Positions 35,586-45,027 of a DNA stretch of 64,000 nt are shown one piece after another. The stretch spans positions 1-64,000 of the forward strand of contig WTGC01000106.1 of the NCBI GenBank assembly GCA_011523705.1. The letters run 5' to 3'. How positions within the stretch are numbered: position 1 is the first letter of the stretch; the number at the start of each line of letters is the position of its first letter. The notes beneath the pieces are model-generated. The model was given only the letters and a program-made list of their open reading frames with translations. It did not search any database and was not told where the DNA came from. This DNA is from Chloroflexota bacterium (GTDB lineage: Bacteria; Chloroflexota; Anaerolineae; Aggregatilineales; Phototrophicaceae). A program made the translations under genes and the position numbers.

Positions 35586-36834
35586 CGCCGTCGCCGTTCG
35601 CGCGGATCAGACGTACAAACCGACGCTTGCCCACCTGCAGCACCGCCGGCAGCATCTCCAACTTGACCGAGGCCTGCAGGCTGTCCACCTTGGCATCGTT
35701 CAGCCGGACGCCGCTCTGCTGGATCAAGCGCCGAGCCTCGCCGCGGCTGCCCACCATCTTGAGCCGCACCAGAATGTCGCGAATTTCTTCGTCGGCTTTT
35801 AACTCCGCTTCCGCGATGTCTTCCGGCACACCAGCGCCGCCGCGAAAAACTTCGTCCCAACGCGCCTGAGCCGCGTCTGCATCGGCCGGGCTATGGAAGA
35901 TCCCCACGATTTCGCGCGCCAGCCTCATTTTGGTCTCATTTGGATGCGCCGCGCCCGAGCGCAAATCCGCCTCCAGCGCCGCCACCTGCGCCGGCGTCCA
36001 GCCCAGAATCAGCTTGTAGAAAACGCCCATCGCCTTGTCCGGCAGGCTCATCACCTTGCCGAACATATCCCAGGGCTCGGATAGCAGGGGAATATGATTG
36101 CCCAGGCTCTTGGACATCTTGACTTCGCCATCGGTGCCGGGCAGGCTCTCGCCCATGATGATGGCGATCTGCGGCTTTTGACCCAAGCCGGTTTGCAATT
36201 TGCGCCCGGCGACCAGGATATTGAAGAGTTGATCCTGCCCGCCGACCTGAACATCGGCTTCCTGCGCCACCGCGTCATAAGCCTGCATCAGCGCATAAAA
36301 GAACTCATGCAGGTAGATTGCCTTTTCGTCTTCAATGCGCTTGGCGAAATTCTCCCGCGCCATGAACTGCTGCACGGTGAAGTGGCTGGCCAAGCGAATG
36401 ATGTCGGCGAAATCAAGCGGCGCCAGCCATTCATCGTTGCGGCGCACGCGCGTCCTTTCTTCATCCAGGATCTTAAAAGCTTGCTCAGCATAGGTGCGCG
36501 CATTGTCTTCCACATTCTGCATCGTCAGTTGATCGCGCGCGCTGTCCTTGTCCGACGGGTCGCCGATCAAGCTGGTGAAGGTGCCCACCAGAAATGTCAC
36601 GTCATGGCCGAAATCTTGAAACTGCCGCAGCTTGCGCATGGTGATGGTGTGGCCCAAATGCAAGTCCGACGTGCGCGGATCATAGCCGCAGTACACGCGC
36701 AGCGGACGCCCGTCTCGCTCGCATTCCTGCAAGCGCGCCCGCAGATCTTTCGCCATGTTTTCCCGCGTGTCCGGATCTCCGTAAGCCGTACCGGACATTA
36801 ACACTTCGATCTGTTCTTCGATTGTCGCCATCAC
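35578..36834 (-). CDS. tyrS: Tyrosyl-tRNA synthetase
   Basis: Class I synthetase of 418 aa charging tRNA-Tyr. HIGH-type motif 'DLHLGHTITMRKL', tyrosine-site region 'YALMQAYDAVAQEADVQVGG', KMSKS loop 'VKMSKSLGNHI', and a C-terminal S4 RNA-binding domain ('MVGSRGEARRLIQQSGVRLN'). The KMSKS form and length fit the bacterial TyrZ-like subtype rather than the KFGKT TyrS type. MM start; the second Met (36831) is equally possible. It is divergent from alaS and translationally overlaps the CoA-transferase-like gene. Confidence 0.95.
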   Translation of the reverse strand: MMATIEEQIEVLMSGTAYGDPDTRENMAKDLRARLQECERDGRPLRVYCGYDPRTSDLHLGHTITMRKLRQFQDFGHDVTFLVGTFTSLIGDPSDKDSARDQLTMQNVEDNARTYAEQAFKILDEERTRVRRNDEWLAPLDFADIIRLASHFTVQQFMARENFAKRIEDEKAIYLHEFFYALMQAYDAVAQEADVQVGGQDQLFNILVAGRKLQTGLGQKPQIAIIMGESLPGTDGEVKMSKSLGNHIPLLSEPWDMFGKVMSLPDKAMGVFYKLILGWTPAQVAALEADLRSGAAHPNETKMRLAREIVGIFHSPADADAAQARWDEVFRGGAGVPEDIAEAELKADEEIRDILVRLKMVGSRGEARRLIQQSGVRLNDAKVDSLQASVKLEMLPAVLQVGKRRFVRLIRANGDGGG

Positions 36835-36869
36835 ACATCCCTATTTGACAAGACAAGCTCCACAGCGCC

Positions 36870-36898
36870 AGTATACCATAGCGGCGCGCCCCTGTTCA
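36870..36898 (-). promoter_or_regulatory. tyrS promoter
   Basis: On the minus strand TGAACA (36898-36893) and TATACT (36875-36870) have a 17-bp spacer. The -35 matches consensus at four of six positions. Confidence 0.55.
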
Positions 36899-36915
36899 GT
36901 GCCGCCCGCGCTCGC

Positions 36916-36921
36916 TATAAT
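36916..36921 (+). promoter_or_regulatory. alaS promoter -10
   Basis: A perfect TATAAT stands about 70 nt before alaS. Seventeen bp upstream lies TGTTCA, the same 6 bp that serve as the tyrS -35 on the other strand, but its match to the -35 consensus in this orientation is poor. Confidence 0.45.
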
Positions 36922-36991
36922 GCCGCCGAGAGCGGTTCAAAAGCAGATTCTACGATCACCGATTGGTCAATAGCCAGCGAAGGACGCAGCA

Positions 36992-39688
36992 ATGAAAAAG
37001 ATGAGCAGCGCGGAAGTACGGCAGAGCTTTCTCGACTTCTTTGAGGAAAAGGGACACCGAGCGGTCGCGTCTTCGTCGCTCGTGCCCGCCGACGACCCCA
37101 CGCTGCTTTTCGTCAACGCCGGCATGGTGCAATTCAAGGATGTCTTCCTCGGGCTGGACAAGCGCGATTACCAGCGCGCCGCCACCTCACAGAAGTGCAT
37201 GCGCGTCAGCGGCAAGCATAACGACCTGGAAAATGTCGGTCCCTCGCCGCGCCATCACACCTTCTTCGAAATGCTCGGCAATTTCAGCTTTGGCGATTAC
37301 TTCAAGCGCGACGCAATTCGCTACGCCTACGAATTGCTTACCGAGGTCTATGGGCTGCCGGCCGATCGCCTCGCCGTCACCATCTACGAAAACGATGACG
37401 AATCTTACGACTGCTGGGTCAACGAAGTCGGCATCAGCAAGCAACGCGTCGCCCGCATGGGACCGTCCACTAATTTCTGGCAGATGGCCGATACCGGACC
37501 CTGCGGACCCAACACAGAAATCCATTGGGACAAATTTCCCGAAATGGGTGACGAGGATGTCATCGCTTTGCTGCAGGCCGAAGACGACCGCTTCCTCGAG
37601 ATTTGGAACCTGGTATTCATGCAGTTCAACCGGCAGCAGGCGGATCCCAATCATAGCGGCCAGTGGGACGTCCCCTTGCCCGCGCCCGGCGTCGATACCG
37701 GCATGGGTCTTGAACGCATCCTGACGATTCTGCAAGGCGTCGAAGCCAATTATGAGACCGATCTCTTCACGCCAATCATCAAGCGCACGCAAGAATTAAC
37801 GGGCCACAGCGACGCCCAGCGCCACGCCAACATCGTGCCCTACCGCGTCATCGCCGATCACATCCGCGCGGCTGTTTTCCTGGTCAGCGATGGCGTCTTG
37901 CCCGGCGCCAAGGGACGCGCCGCCATCCCCCGCATCGTGATTCGGCGGGCGGCCCGCTTCGGGAGAGAAATCGGCTTCGACGGACCCTTCCTTGCCGACA
38001 TCACCGATTCAGTCATCGACATCATGGGCGAGCATTACGGCGAACTCGTCGAGAATGCCGAGAGCATCAAACGATCCATCACCCTCGAGGAAGAACGCTT
38101 CCACCGCACGATGGATCGCGGACTCATTGAACTCGACGACATGCTTACCCATGTCGGTGACGGTCGCGAATTATCCGGCGAGCGAGCATTCTATCTCAAA
38201 GCGACGCTGGGGCTGCCATTCCAAGTTACGAAGGACATCGTTGAGGAGCGGGGTTACACAATCGACGAAGCCGGCTTCTCACAGGCCGAAGCGGAACACG
38301 CCCGCATCAGCGGCGGCGGCGCGGCACTAGGCGAAATCGAAACAGGCGAATTCTATCGCGAGCTTCTGACTGATTTGCAGTCGAGCGGTCAGCTGCCGGC
38401 GAGCGGCCTGACCTACCAGCCCTACACCGATTCAGCGGCCGAAGGCGCGGTCCTGGCAATGGCGCGAGACGGGCGGCGAGTGGACAGCGCCATCGTCGGC
38501 GACAAGGTCGAGCTTGTGCTCAGCGAGACCCACTTCTACGTCGAAGCCGGCGGTCAAGTCAGCGACACCGGCACGATCGGCGGAGACGGTTGGATGGTGG
38601 ACGTCGAAGCGATGAAACAGCCCGTCGCCGGTCTCGTCGTGCATGTTGGCGAAGTGGTCGAAGGGGTTCCCGCCCTCGGCGACAAGGCGACCGCGCAGGT
38701 GGATCGTGCGCGCCGAAAAGACATCACGCGCAATCACACCGCCACGCACTTGCTGCACGCGGCGCTGCGCAATCAACTGGGTAATCACGTTCAGCAACGG
38801 GGCTCGCTTGTGGCGCCCGACCGGCTTCGCTTCGATTTCTCCCATCCGGAAAAAGTCGCCGACGAGCAATTGGCTGCCGTGACTGCCGAGATCCGCGAAG
38901 CGATTCTGCAGAATTACGATGTTCGCGACGCCAACACCACGCTCGAGCAAGCGCGGCGAGATGGGGCGATGGCGCTCTTCGGCGAGAAATATGGCGAAAC
39001 CGTAAGAACGGTCAGCATCGCTGATGGCGAAGAACGCTACAGTTACGAACTCTGCGGCGGCGTTCACGTCAATCGGACAGCCGAGATCGGCAACTTTGTA
39101 TTCACCAGCGAAGGCAGCGTCAGCGCTGGCATTCGCCGCGTCGAAGCGCTCACCGGGAGCGCCGCCAATGCCCACTTGCAGAAGCAGCAGACGACCCTGA
39201 ACGCCATCGCGCTGCAGCTCGGCACGGTACCGGAACTGGCGCAAAACCGAATCAGCGCGATCCAAGCTGAGCTGAGCGATGCCCGGCGCGAGATTGAAGA
39301 CGTGCAGCGAAAGCTGGCGCGCGTCAACTTCAACCAGATGATCGAGGGCGATCTGGAGAGCCTGAACGGCGTGCAAGCATTGCTCGCCCAGTTGGAAAAT
39401 ACGCCCATGGAAACCATGCGCCAAATGACCGACTGGTTTCGCAACCGCGTAAACAAAGGTGTGATGGTGCTGGCCAGCGACATCAATGGACGCCCGCAAA
39501 TTGTGGTGGCGGTATCCGACGCGCTGGTAAAAGACGGAATGCGAGCCGGTGACTTGATCAAACCGATTGCCCGCATCGTCGGCGGCGGTGGCGGCGGCCG
39601 CCCGCAAATGGCGCAAGCCGGCGGCGTCGACAGCAGCAAAATCCCGGAAGCCCTGGAAGCCGCGCGCCAGCTAATTGCAGACGCCTAA
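36992..39688 (+). CDS. alaS: Alanyl-tRNA synthetase
   Basis: Class II synthetase of 898 aa charging tRNA-Ala. N-terminal 'SSAEVRQSFLDFFEEKGHR' and 'PSSLVPADDPTLLFVNAGM'-type region (core 'LVPADDPTLLFVNAGMVQ') form the aminoacylation domain. The editing domain has 'NHTATHLLHAAL' (HxxxH) and 'YELCGGVHV' (CxxxH), the zinc-site residues that clear mischarged Ser and Gly. The C-terminus ends in the Gly-rich 'IVGGGGGGRPQMAQAGG' DHHA1-type module. AAGGA precedes ATG 36992. Complete and family-typical. Confidence 0.97.
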   Translation: MKKMSSAEVRQSFLDFFEEKGHRAVASSSLVPADDPTLLFVNAGMVQFKDVFLGLDKRDYQRAATSQKCMRVSGKHNDLENVGPSPRHHTFFEMLGNFSFGDYFKRDAIRYAYELLTEVYGLPADRLAVTIYENDDESYDCWVNEVGISKQRVARMGPSTNFWQMADTGPCGPNTEIHWDKFPEMGDEDVIALLQAEDDRFLEIWNLVFMQFNRQQADPNHSGQWDVPLPAPGVDTGMGLERILTILQGVEANYETDLFTPIIKRTQELTGHSDAQRHANIVPYRVIADHIRAAVFLVSDGVLPGAKGRAAIPRIVIRRAARFGREIGFDGPFLADITDSVIDIMGEHYGELVENAESIKRSITLEEERFHRTMDRGLIELDDMLTHVGDGRELSGERAFYLKATLGLPFQVTKDIVEERGYTIDEAGFSQAEAEHARISGGGAALGEIETGEFYRELLTDLQSSGQLPASGLTYQPYTDSAAEGAVLAMARDGRRVDSAIVGDKVELVLSETHFYVEAGGQVSDTGTIGGDGWMVDVEAMKQPVAGLVVHVGEVVEGVPALGDKATAQVDRARRKDITRNHTATHLLHAALRNQLGNHVQQRGSLVAPDRLRFDFSHPEKVADEQLAAVTAEIREAILQNYDVRDANTTLEQARRDGAMALFGEKYGETVRTVSIADGEERYSYELCGGVHVNRTAEIGNFVFTSEGSVSAGIRRVEALTGSAANAHLQKQQTTLNAIALQLGTVPELAQNRISAIQAELSDARREIEDVQRKLARVNFNQMIEGDLESLNGVQALLAQLENTPMETMRQMTDWFRNRVNKGVMVLASDINGRPQIVVAVSDALVKDGMRAGDLIKPIARIVGGGGGGRPQMAQAGGVDSSKIPEALEAARQLIADA

Positions 39689-39748
39689 TTCCGCATTTGA
39701 CCGCTGGCGCAGAGTCCGCGCGTCCATCTCGGACTATACTTCTGGTTG

Positions 39749-41299
39749 ATGCAAGGCGACTCAGAACACCTGCAACTCGAAGCGGCGGACACCGTCGTCA
39801 CCGTGCGCGAGCGTCTCTCGCGCTTGCGGGGGCGCCGCGTTCTGCTGATTTCGCGCCCTGATAGCCCGCTTCTGCGGCGCAAGCTGGACCTGGTGCTGAT
39901 CCAGCGCGAAGCCTACCGCCGCGCGATTCAACTGGCGCTCGTTTCCGCGGACAAGCACATCATCGCCCATGCCGCCGCCCTGAATATCAGTTGCTTCGCC
40001 TCGGTTGAAGCCAGCGAAAGCGCGCGCTGGAAACGGGGCCGGCAGAAACGCTTCCTGCCGCGCTATCACAAGCCAAGCGCAGACCTGCAGCCGGAGGATC
40101 TTGCCCGGATTGCCACTCGCATTGAAGACCGCAAACGGCATTCTCCCTGGCGCAGCGCCATCGAACGAGCTCTTGTCTTGCTCTTGCTCATCGCTGTCAT
40201 CGGCGCCGCCTTCTACATCGCGCTGCCGAGCGCGGTCGTGGAAGTCAGATTGGCGCAGGAAGACGTCATCGCTGTCGTTGACGTCGTCGCCGACCGCAAG
40301 GCAGCTGCCGTAAACCTCGAGCAAGGCCTTATTCCGGCGCAAACCCTGCTTCAAACCGTAGAAACCACCGCGACAATTCCCGCCAGCGGAACCTTTTGGC
40401 TGGATAGCGTCTCGGCAGCCGGTGTGGTGACCTTCACAAACCTCGGCGATTCCCGCGTGATCATTCCGGCAACGACCATCCTCGGGACCAGCGCCGGCCA
40501 GCCAATACTCTTTGAGACCACAGCCAACGTCCTGGTGCCGGCCGGCGTCGGGCGCAGCGTTGACGCGACCGTCGAAGCGAGAGAAGGTTACCGCGGCAGC
40601 ATCGGAAACGTCAGCGCCGGCATGATCAATACCGTCTTTGGCGCGCTGGCGGAAAACGTGTCCGTCATCAATCTGGCGCCACTCGCTGGCGGCGGCCTTC
40701 GCAGCGTCAAAGTGGTCGCTGCCGAGGACCAGACGCACCTGCTGGAAAGCGTACGCATACAGTTGCAATCGCTGGCTTTCGAAATAATGCAAACAACGCT
40801 GTCTGAAAGCCAGGTCATCATCATCGAGTCGATTCGCATTGAAGAAGAGCGCAAAGAATGGACCCGATTCTCGGCCGATGTCGGCACGATGACGAGCGAA
40901 CTGACGCTTACCATGCGCGCCGCTGTAAGCGCCATCGCGGTGGACGAACGATATGGCAGGCAGGTTGCGCTTGCCAAGCTGAAATCCATGCTGCCTGCTG
41001 GCAAGAAACTAATAGACGGTTCCCTAGATTACGCGCGTGGTCCATTTGCGCTGGGTCGCGTCGACGGGCAAGTCAGATTCACCGCCAGCGCCAGCGCCAT
41101 CGCCGCCGCGACCATCGACTCGGACGCGCTGGGCGCGGAACTGGCTGGTTTGAGCGTCGGCGAAGCCCGTCGCCTGCTCGCGTCACGGCCCGAGCTTTCG
41201 GCCACGGATCCGCCCGTATTGAAACTGTATCCGAAGGGTCTACAGCGTATGCCGACACTCGCGATACGAATCGATTTGCGCCTCGAAGGCGGAGCATGA
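39749..41299 (+). CDS. Single-pass membrane protein resembling baseplate-J-like domain proteins
   Basis: Protein of 516 aa. The cytoplasmic N-terminal 130 residues are basic and helical, with 'RRAIQLALVSADKHIIAHA'. A transmembrane helix at about 140-160 follows ('ALVLLLLIAVIGAAFYIALP'). The large extracellular part is beta-rich and includes 'VTFTNLGDSRVIIPATTILG' and 'VDATVEAREGYRGSIGNVSAG', the pattern seen in phage baseplate J/gp47 domains. ATG 39749 is preferred to TTG 39746. Its stop overlaps the ruvX start (ATGA). Function unknown; the resemblance is to a fold, and no phage genes are nearby. Confidence 0.62.
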   Translation: MQGDSEHLQLEAADTVVTVRERLSRLRGRRVLLISRPDSPLLRRKLDLVLIQREAYRRAIQLALVSADKHIIAHAAALNISCFASVEASESARWKRGRQKRFLPRYHKPSADLQPEDLARIATRIEDRKRHSPWRSAIERALVLLLLIAVIGAAFYIALPSAVVEVRLAQEDVIAVVDVVADRKAAAVNLEQGLIPAQTLLQTVETTATIPASGTFWLDSVSAAGVVTFTNLGDSRVIIPATTILGTSAGQPILFETTANVLVPAGVGRSVDATVEAREGYRGSIGNVSAGMINTVFGALAENVSVINLAPLAGGGLRSVKVVAAEDQTHLLESVRIQLQSLAFEIMQTTLSESQVIIIESIRIEEERKEWTRFSADVGTMTSELTLTMRAAVSAIAVDERYGRQVALAKLKSMLPAGKKLIDGSLDYARGPFALGRVDGQVRFTASASAIAAATIDSDALGAELAGLSVGEARRLLASRPELSATDPPVLKLYPKGLQRMPTLAIRIDLRLEGGA

Positions 41300-41748
41300 T
41301 TGGGCGTCTGATCGGCATCGACCACGGCCGCAAACGCATCGGCTTGGCTCTCAGCGACGCGTTGGGCCTCAGCGCGCGCGAATTAACGATCCTCGCCAGC
41401 GAAGGCGAGAAAGCCGACTTCGCCGCCATCGCCGAGATCGCTGAACAACACGCCGCAGTGGGGCTCGTCGTCGGCGTCCCGCACAACCCCAACGCGCCCA
41501 CGGGCCTGCCGCAGCAGGCCGACGCCGTCCTGGATTGGATTGCCCGCTTGCGCCGCGCCGTCCCCCTGCCAGTCGCCGAAGTGGGCGAATATCTGACCAG
41601 CGACGAGGCGCGCGCCCTGGCGAAGGGTGCAAAGCGAAACCCGCGCGAGCCCATCGACGATCTGGCGGCGCGGATCATCTTGCAGTCCTATCTCGATGCC
41701 TTAAGCTACGGTTCGGCAACGTTTCCCCCGCCCGCGTCAAGCAGTTAA
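41296..41748 (+). CDS. ruvX: Putative pre-16S rRNA nuclease (Holliday-junction-resolvase-like)
   Basis: YqgF/RuvX family protein of 150 aa with an RNase-H-like fold: 'LIGIDHGRKRIGLALSD' at the N-terminus, 'VVGVPHNPNAPTG', 'VGEYLTSDEARAL', and 'EPIDDLAARIILQSYLD' at the C-terminus with the catalytic Asp. The track lists it only inside a longer ORF (40858..41748) whose first 146 codons lie within the upstream gene. ATG 41296 overlaps the previous stop by 4 nt and is the family start. Confidence 0.92.
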   Translation: MIGRLIGIDHGRKRIGLALSDALGLSARELTILASEGEKADFAAIAEIAEQHAAVGLVVGVPHNPNAPTGLPQQADAVLDWIARLRRAVPLPVAEVGEYLTSDEARALAKGAKRNPREPIDDLAARIILQSYLDALSYGSATFPPPASSS

Positions 41749-41802
41749 GCGTAATCGGCTATATTATGAATTGAAGCTGTCAGGCGGCGCTCGTCGCCGG
41801 CG

Positions 41803-43341
41803 GTGAACAACTGTTTCGATTTCCTGACGCCGCAAGCCATTCGCGAGGCCGCAAACTTGCGCAACTTGCACGATACGCAGCCCAGCCCCAGCTATTATCT
41901 CAAGAGCCGCAACGACGGATTGCGCGCGCCGCCGAAGCTGCTTTTCTGGGGCGTGACGCTATTCTTCCTCCTGGTCGTGCTCACGGTCGTCGGTTTTGTA
42001 TTCGGGTTTCGCGAAGTTCTGCGGCCGGCGCAGCAGCAGCGCATGATCGACCAATTGCCTTTCCTGCGCGTCCTGCGCAATCCGACGCCAATCGGCGGCG
42101 TCTTCCCCACGATCGTTTCGCCAGAGAATGTCGACGATGCCATGTCTTTGCTTGATATGCCGCTCGATATCGCCTCGCCGACCGGATCTGCTCAGGAGAG
42201 CCAGCCGGCTATCGATCCGACGGCGACTTTTACAGCGGCGCCCGCAACGGCAACTGCCCTTCCCACCGCGGAAGCGCCCATCATCGTCACTATCGCCGCG
42301 CCCAGTCCAATCGCCACCCTGCCAATGTCGTCGCCGGCCCCGACTGTGGCCGCGCTCGTGGAGACGGCGGCGCCGCGCTCGTCGCAGAAACGGCTGCCGA
42401 CTTCCGCCCGCATTTACGGACTTCTGCATCAACAGCAGACCTGGAACAACTGTGGACCGGCGACCATCACCATGGCGCTGAGCTATTATGGCTGGCGGCG
42501 CGACCAAGCATTTGCTGCCGAGCGCCTCAAGCCCAACCGCGAGGACAAGAACGTCAGCCCGGAAGAGCTGGCCGCCTTCGTGGAAGCGGAAAGCAACGTC
42601 AAGGCGATCGTGCGCATGGGCGGCACGCTTGATTTGCTCAAGCTCCTGGTCGCCAATGAGTTTCCCGTCGTCATCGAGACCGGCGCCATGTTTGAAGCTT
42701 ACGACTGGATCGGCCATTATCGCGCGCTAATTGCCTATGACGACGCCTACGATGTCTTTTTCTTTTTCGACAGCTTCCTGGGCGTGGGCGACGGCGCGCA
42801 AGGCGTCAGCATAACTTACGTCGATGTCGATGCTAACTGGCAAGCCTTCAATCGCACCTTCATCGTCGTCTACGAACCGCAGCGGGAGCCTCTCTTGCGC
42901 GAACTGATGGGGCGCCATTGGTATGAAGAAGACGCTGCCTTGATCGCCTTCGAGACCGCGCAGTTTGAAGCCCGCCGCGAGCCGCAAAACGCCTTCGCCT
43001 GGTTCAATATGGGCACCTCACTGGTCGCGCTGGAGCGATATCAGGAAGCCGCGGCCGCCTTCGACCAAGCGAATCGCACCGGGCAGTTGCCCTGGCGCAT
43101 GCACTGGTATCAATACGGTGCCTTTGCCGCCTACTTCCAGGTCGGCCGCTATGACGATGTCATGAGCCTGGTGCGCATCAATCAGAACAACGCCAGAGAG
43201 CTGGAAGAAACCTATTATTGGCAGGGGCGCGTGCAAGTAGCGCAGGGCAATCCGCAGGCGGCGGCTGCGTCTTACCGCCGCGCGCTGGCTTACAATCCGC
43301 AGTTCGACGCCGCCCGCCAAGCCTTGGCGAGCCTCAACTAG
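41803..43341 (+). CDS. Membrane-anchored C39-like peptidase with TPR repeats
   Basis: Protein of 512 aa. A transmembrane helix lies at about 47-68 ('LLFWGVTLFFLLVVLTVVGF'), then a Thr/Ala/Pro-rich linker. A papain-like C39 domain follows with 'QTWNNCGPATITMALSYYGW' (nucleophile Cys), 'WIGHYRALIAYDD' (His) and 'FFFDSFLG' (Asp). The C-terminal 140 residues carry TPR-type helices ('AFAWFNMGTSLVALERYQEA', 'YYWQGRVQVAQGNPQAAAAS'). The start is GTG 41803. The active site faces outside. C39 enzymes cut Gly-Gly leaders of exported peptides, but no ABC exporter or precursor is nearby, so a general envelope protease or cross-link hydrolase is equally possible. Confidence 0.82.
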   Translation: MNNCFDFLTPQAIREAANLRNLHDTQPSPSYYLKSRNDGLRAPPKLLFWGVTLFFLLVVLTVVGFVFGFREVLRPAQQQRMIDQLPFLRVLRNPTPIGGVFPTIVSPENVDDAMSLLDMPLDIASPTGSAQESQPAIDPTATFTAAPATATALPTAEAPIIVTIAAPSPIATLPMSSPAPTVAALVETAAPRSSQKRLPTSARIYGLLHQQQTWNNCGPATITMALSYYGWRRDQAFAAERLKPNREDKNVSPEELAAFVEAESNVKAIVRMGGTLDLLKLLVANEFPVVIETGAMFEAYDWIGHYRALIAYDDAYDVFFFFDSFLGVGDGAQGVSITYVDVDANWQAFNRTFIVVYEPQREPLLRELMGRHWYEEDAALIAFETAQFEARREPQNAFAWFNMGTSLVALERYQEAAAAFDQANRTGQLPWRMHWYQYGAFAAYFQVGRYDDVMSLVRINQNNARELEETYYWQGRVQVAQGNPQAAAASYRRALAYNPQFDAARQALASLN

Positions 43342-43349
43342 GGTTCTGA

Positions 43350-45017
43350 ATGGCAGCAAAAGACAAGAAGCGCTCCTCCCGCCTGCAGCGCAATCGCCGC
43401 ATCGCCCGCTCGACCCTGACCGTCATGATCGCTTTCGCCGCCGCCAAGTTGATCAGCCTGGTGCAGACCTTGATCATCGCGCGCGCATTCGGCGTCGGCA
43501 GCGAACTGGATGCCTACGTCGCCGCCAATCGCATCCCGGAACTCATTGTCATCCTGATATCCGGTGGCGCCCTGACACATGCCTTCATTCCCATCTTCAG
43601 CGGCTTCCTGGCGCAAGGGGATCTGGATGCCGCCTGGAAGTTGTCGAGCAACCTGATCACGACCATCTTTACGCTCGCGCTCGTGATTAGCGCCGCCGTG
43701 TTCCTGCTCGCGCCCTGGCTGGTCAGCAATGTAGTCGCGCCTGGCTTTGACGCAGCGACCACCAACGACACCGTCGACATGATGCGCATCTTGCTGCTCA
43801 GCACCATCATCTTCGCGGTCAGCGGCATATTCAGCGGCATCCTCAACTCGCACCAGCATTTTCTGTTGCCGGCTCTGGCGCCGATCATGTTTGACATTGG
43901 CATCCTGGCCGGCGTCCTATTCTTGTTGCCCACTTTCGGCGTGCATGGCATCGCTTACGGCGCGGTCTTGGGCGCCGCCCTGCACTTCTCGATTCAGCTG
44001 CCTGGTCTGGTCCGCTACCGGATGAGATGGCGCTTTGAGCTTGGATTCGATAATCCACAGCTCTGGCGCGTCATCCGCTTAATGCTCCCGCGCATCGGCG
44101 GCCTCGGCGTTTTCAGCCTAAATTTCCTGGTGATGAACAATATCGCTTCGCGGCTGGGCGTCGGCTCGGTCAGCGCCCTCGATTGGGGCTGGCGTCTCAT
44201 GCAGATTCCCCAGACCCTGCTCGGCACGGCGATGGGCATCGTCATCTTCCCTACCTTGGCTGCCTTGAGCGAAATGCACGACCTGAACGGAAAACGCGAC
44301 GCCATGTCGGGCGCGCTGCGATTCATCCTTGTAAGCAGCATCCCCTCCGCCATTGGCTTGATCGTGCTCGGACGACCGCTGATTAGTCTGTTGGAGCGCG
44401 GCGCCTTTGACGCATCGGCATCGGCTCTCGTCTATAGTACGCTTAGTATGTTTACCATCGGTCTCATCGTGCATTCGGCTTTGGAAGTCATCGCGCGCAG
44501 CTTCTACGCCGATAAAGACACGCTGACCCCTCTCTTCGCCGCTCTCGGTGGCGCGGCGATCAACCTGGTCGCAGCCTTCCTGCTCAGCGACCTGCGCACG
44601 GTTGACGCCAGCACTTTCCTCAACTCGGCGGCACAAATGATGCCGACCATCGGCCTCCAGCGCGAAATCGGCAATGTAAGCGGCCTCGCGCTGGCCAATT
44701 CGCTAGGCGTCATGTTTGAAGTGTTAACATTGCTATTCATCCTGCGGCGGCGCTGGTACGGCATTGGGGAGAATGCTCTGGCCCGTACGCTGCTGAAGAC
44801 GCTCGTGGCTTCGCTCGTCATGGGGGCGGCGATCGTGCTCGCGGATACGCTTTGGATCGCGGCGGCGCCGGGGCGCGGTCTTGCCTTCACGATGATGCGG
44901 CTGATAATGGAGGCAGTCCTCGGCGTCGCCGTCTTTGTCATCGTCGCTTTGCTGCTGAAGATGCAAGAAGCGAACGAACTGTGGTCCATCGTCAAGCGCG
45001 TTCCAGTCGCCGAGTGA
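43350..45017 (+). CDS. murJ: Lipid II flippase MurJ (MviN family)
   Basis: Polytopic membrane protein of 555 aa with about 14 helices, moving lipid II across the membrane for peptidoglycan synthesis. Typical sections are 'LISLVQTLIIARAFGVGSELDAYVAA', 'PIMFDIGILAGVLFLLPTFG' and 'ISLLERGAFDASASALVYSTL' (shown in part). It starts 8 bp after the C39/TPR gene and ends 10 bp before the MBL hydrolase, so it is in the same transcription unit. Related flippases (for example for exopolysaccharide) cannot be fully excluded. Confidence 0.88.
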   Translation: MAAKDKKRSSRLQRNRRIARSTLTVMIAFAAAKLISLVQTLIIARAFGVGSELDAYVAANRIPELIVILISGGALTHAFIPIFSGFLAQGDLDAAWKLSSNLITTIFTLALVISAAVFLLAPWLVSNVVAPGFDAATTNDTVDMMRILLLSTIIFAVSGIFSGILNSHQHFLLPALAPIMFDIGILAGVLFLLPTFGVHGIAYGAVLGAALHFSIQLPGLVRYRMRWRFELGFDNPQLWRVIRLMLPRIGGLGVFSLNFLVMNNIASRLGVGSVSALDWGWRLMQIPQTLLGTAMGIVIFPTLAALSEMHDLNGKRDAMSGALRFILVSSIPSAIGLIVLGRPLISLLERGAFDASASALVYSTLSMFTIGLIVHSALEVIARSFYADKDTLTPLFAALGGAAINLVAAFLLSDLRTVDASTFLNSAAQMMPTIGLQREIGNVSGLALANSLGVMFEVLTLLFILRRRWYGIGENALARTLLKTLVASLVMGAAIVLADTLWIAAAPGRGLAFTMMRLIMEAVLGVAVFVIVALLLKMQEANELWSIVKRVPVAE

Positions 45018-45027
45018 GAGGCTGCGC

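Noticed and set aside
38432-39616. 394-aa minus-strand ORF opposite alaS
   Set aside because: Shadow of a complete synthetase gene.
39749-41299. Prophage baseplate gene
   Set aside because: Has a transmembrane helix and no tail, capsid or integrase genes around it; only a fold-level resemblance.
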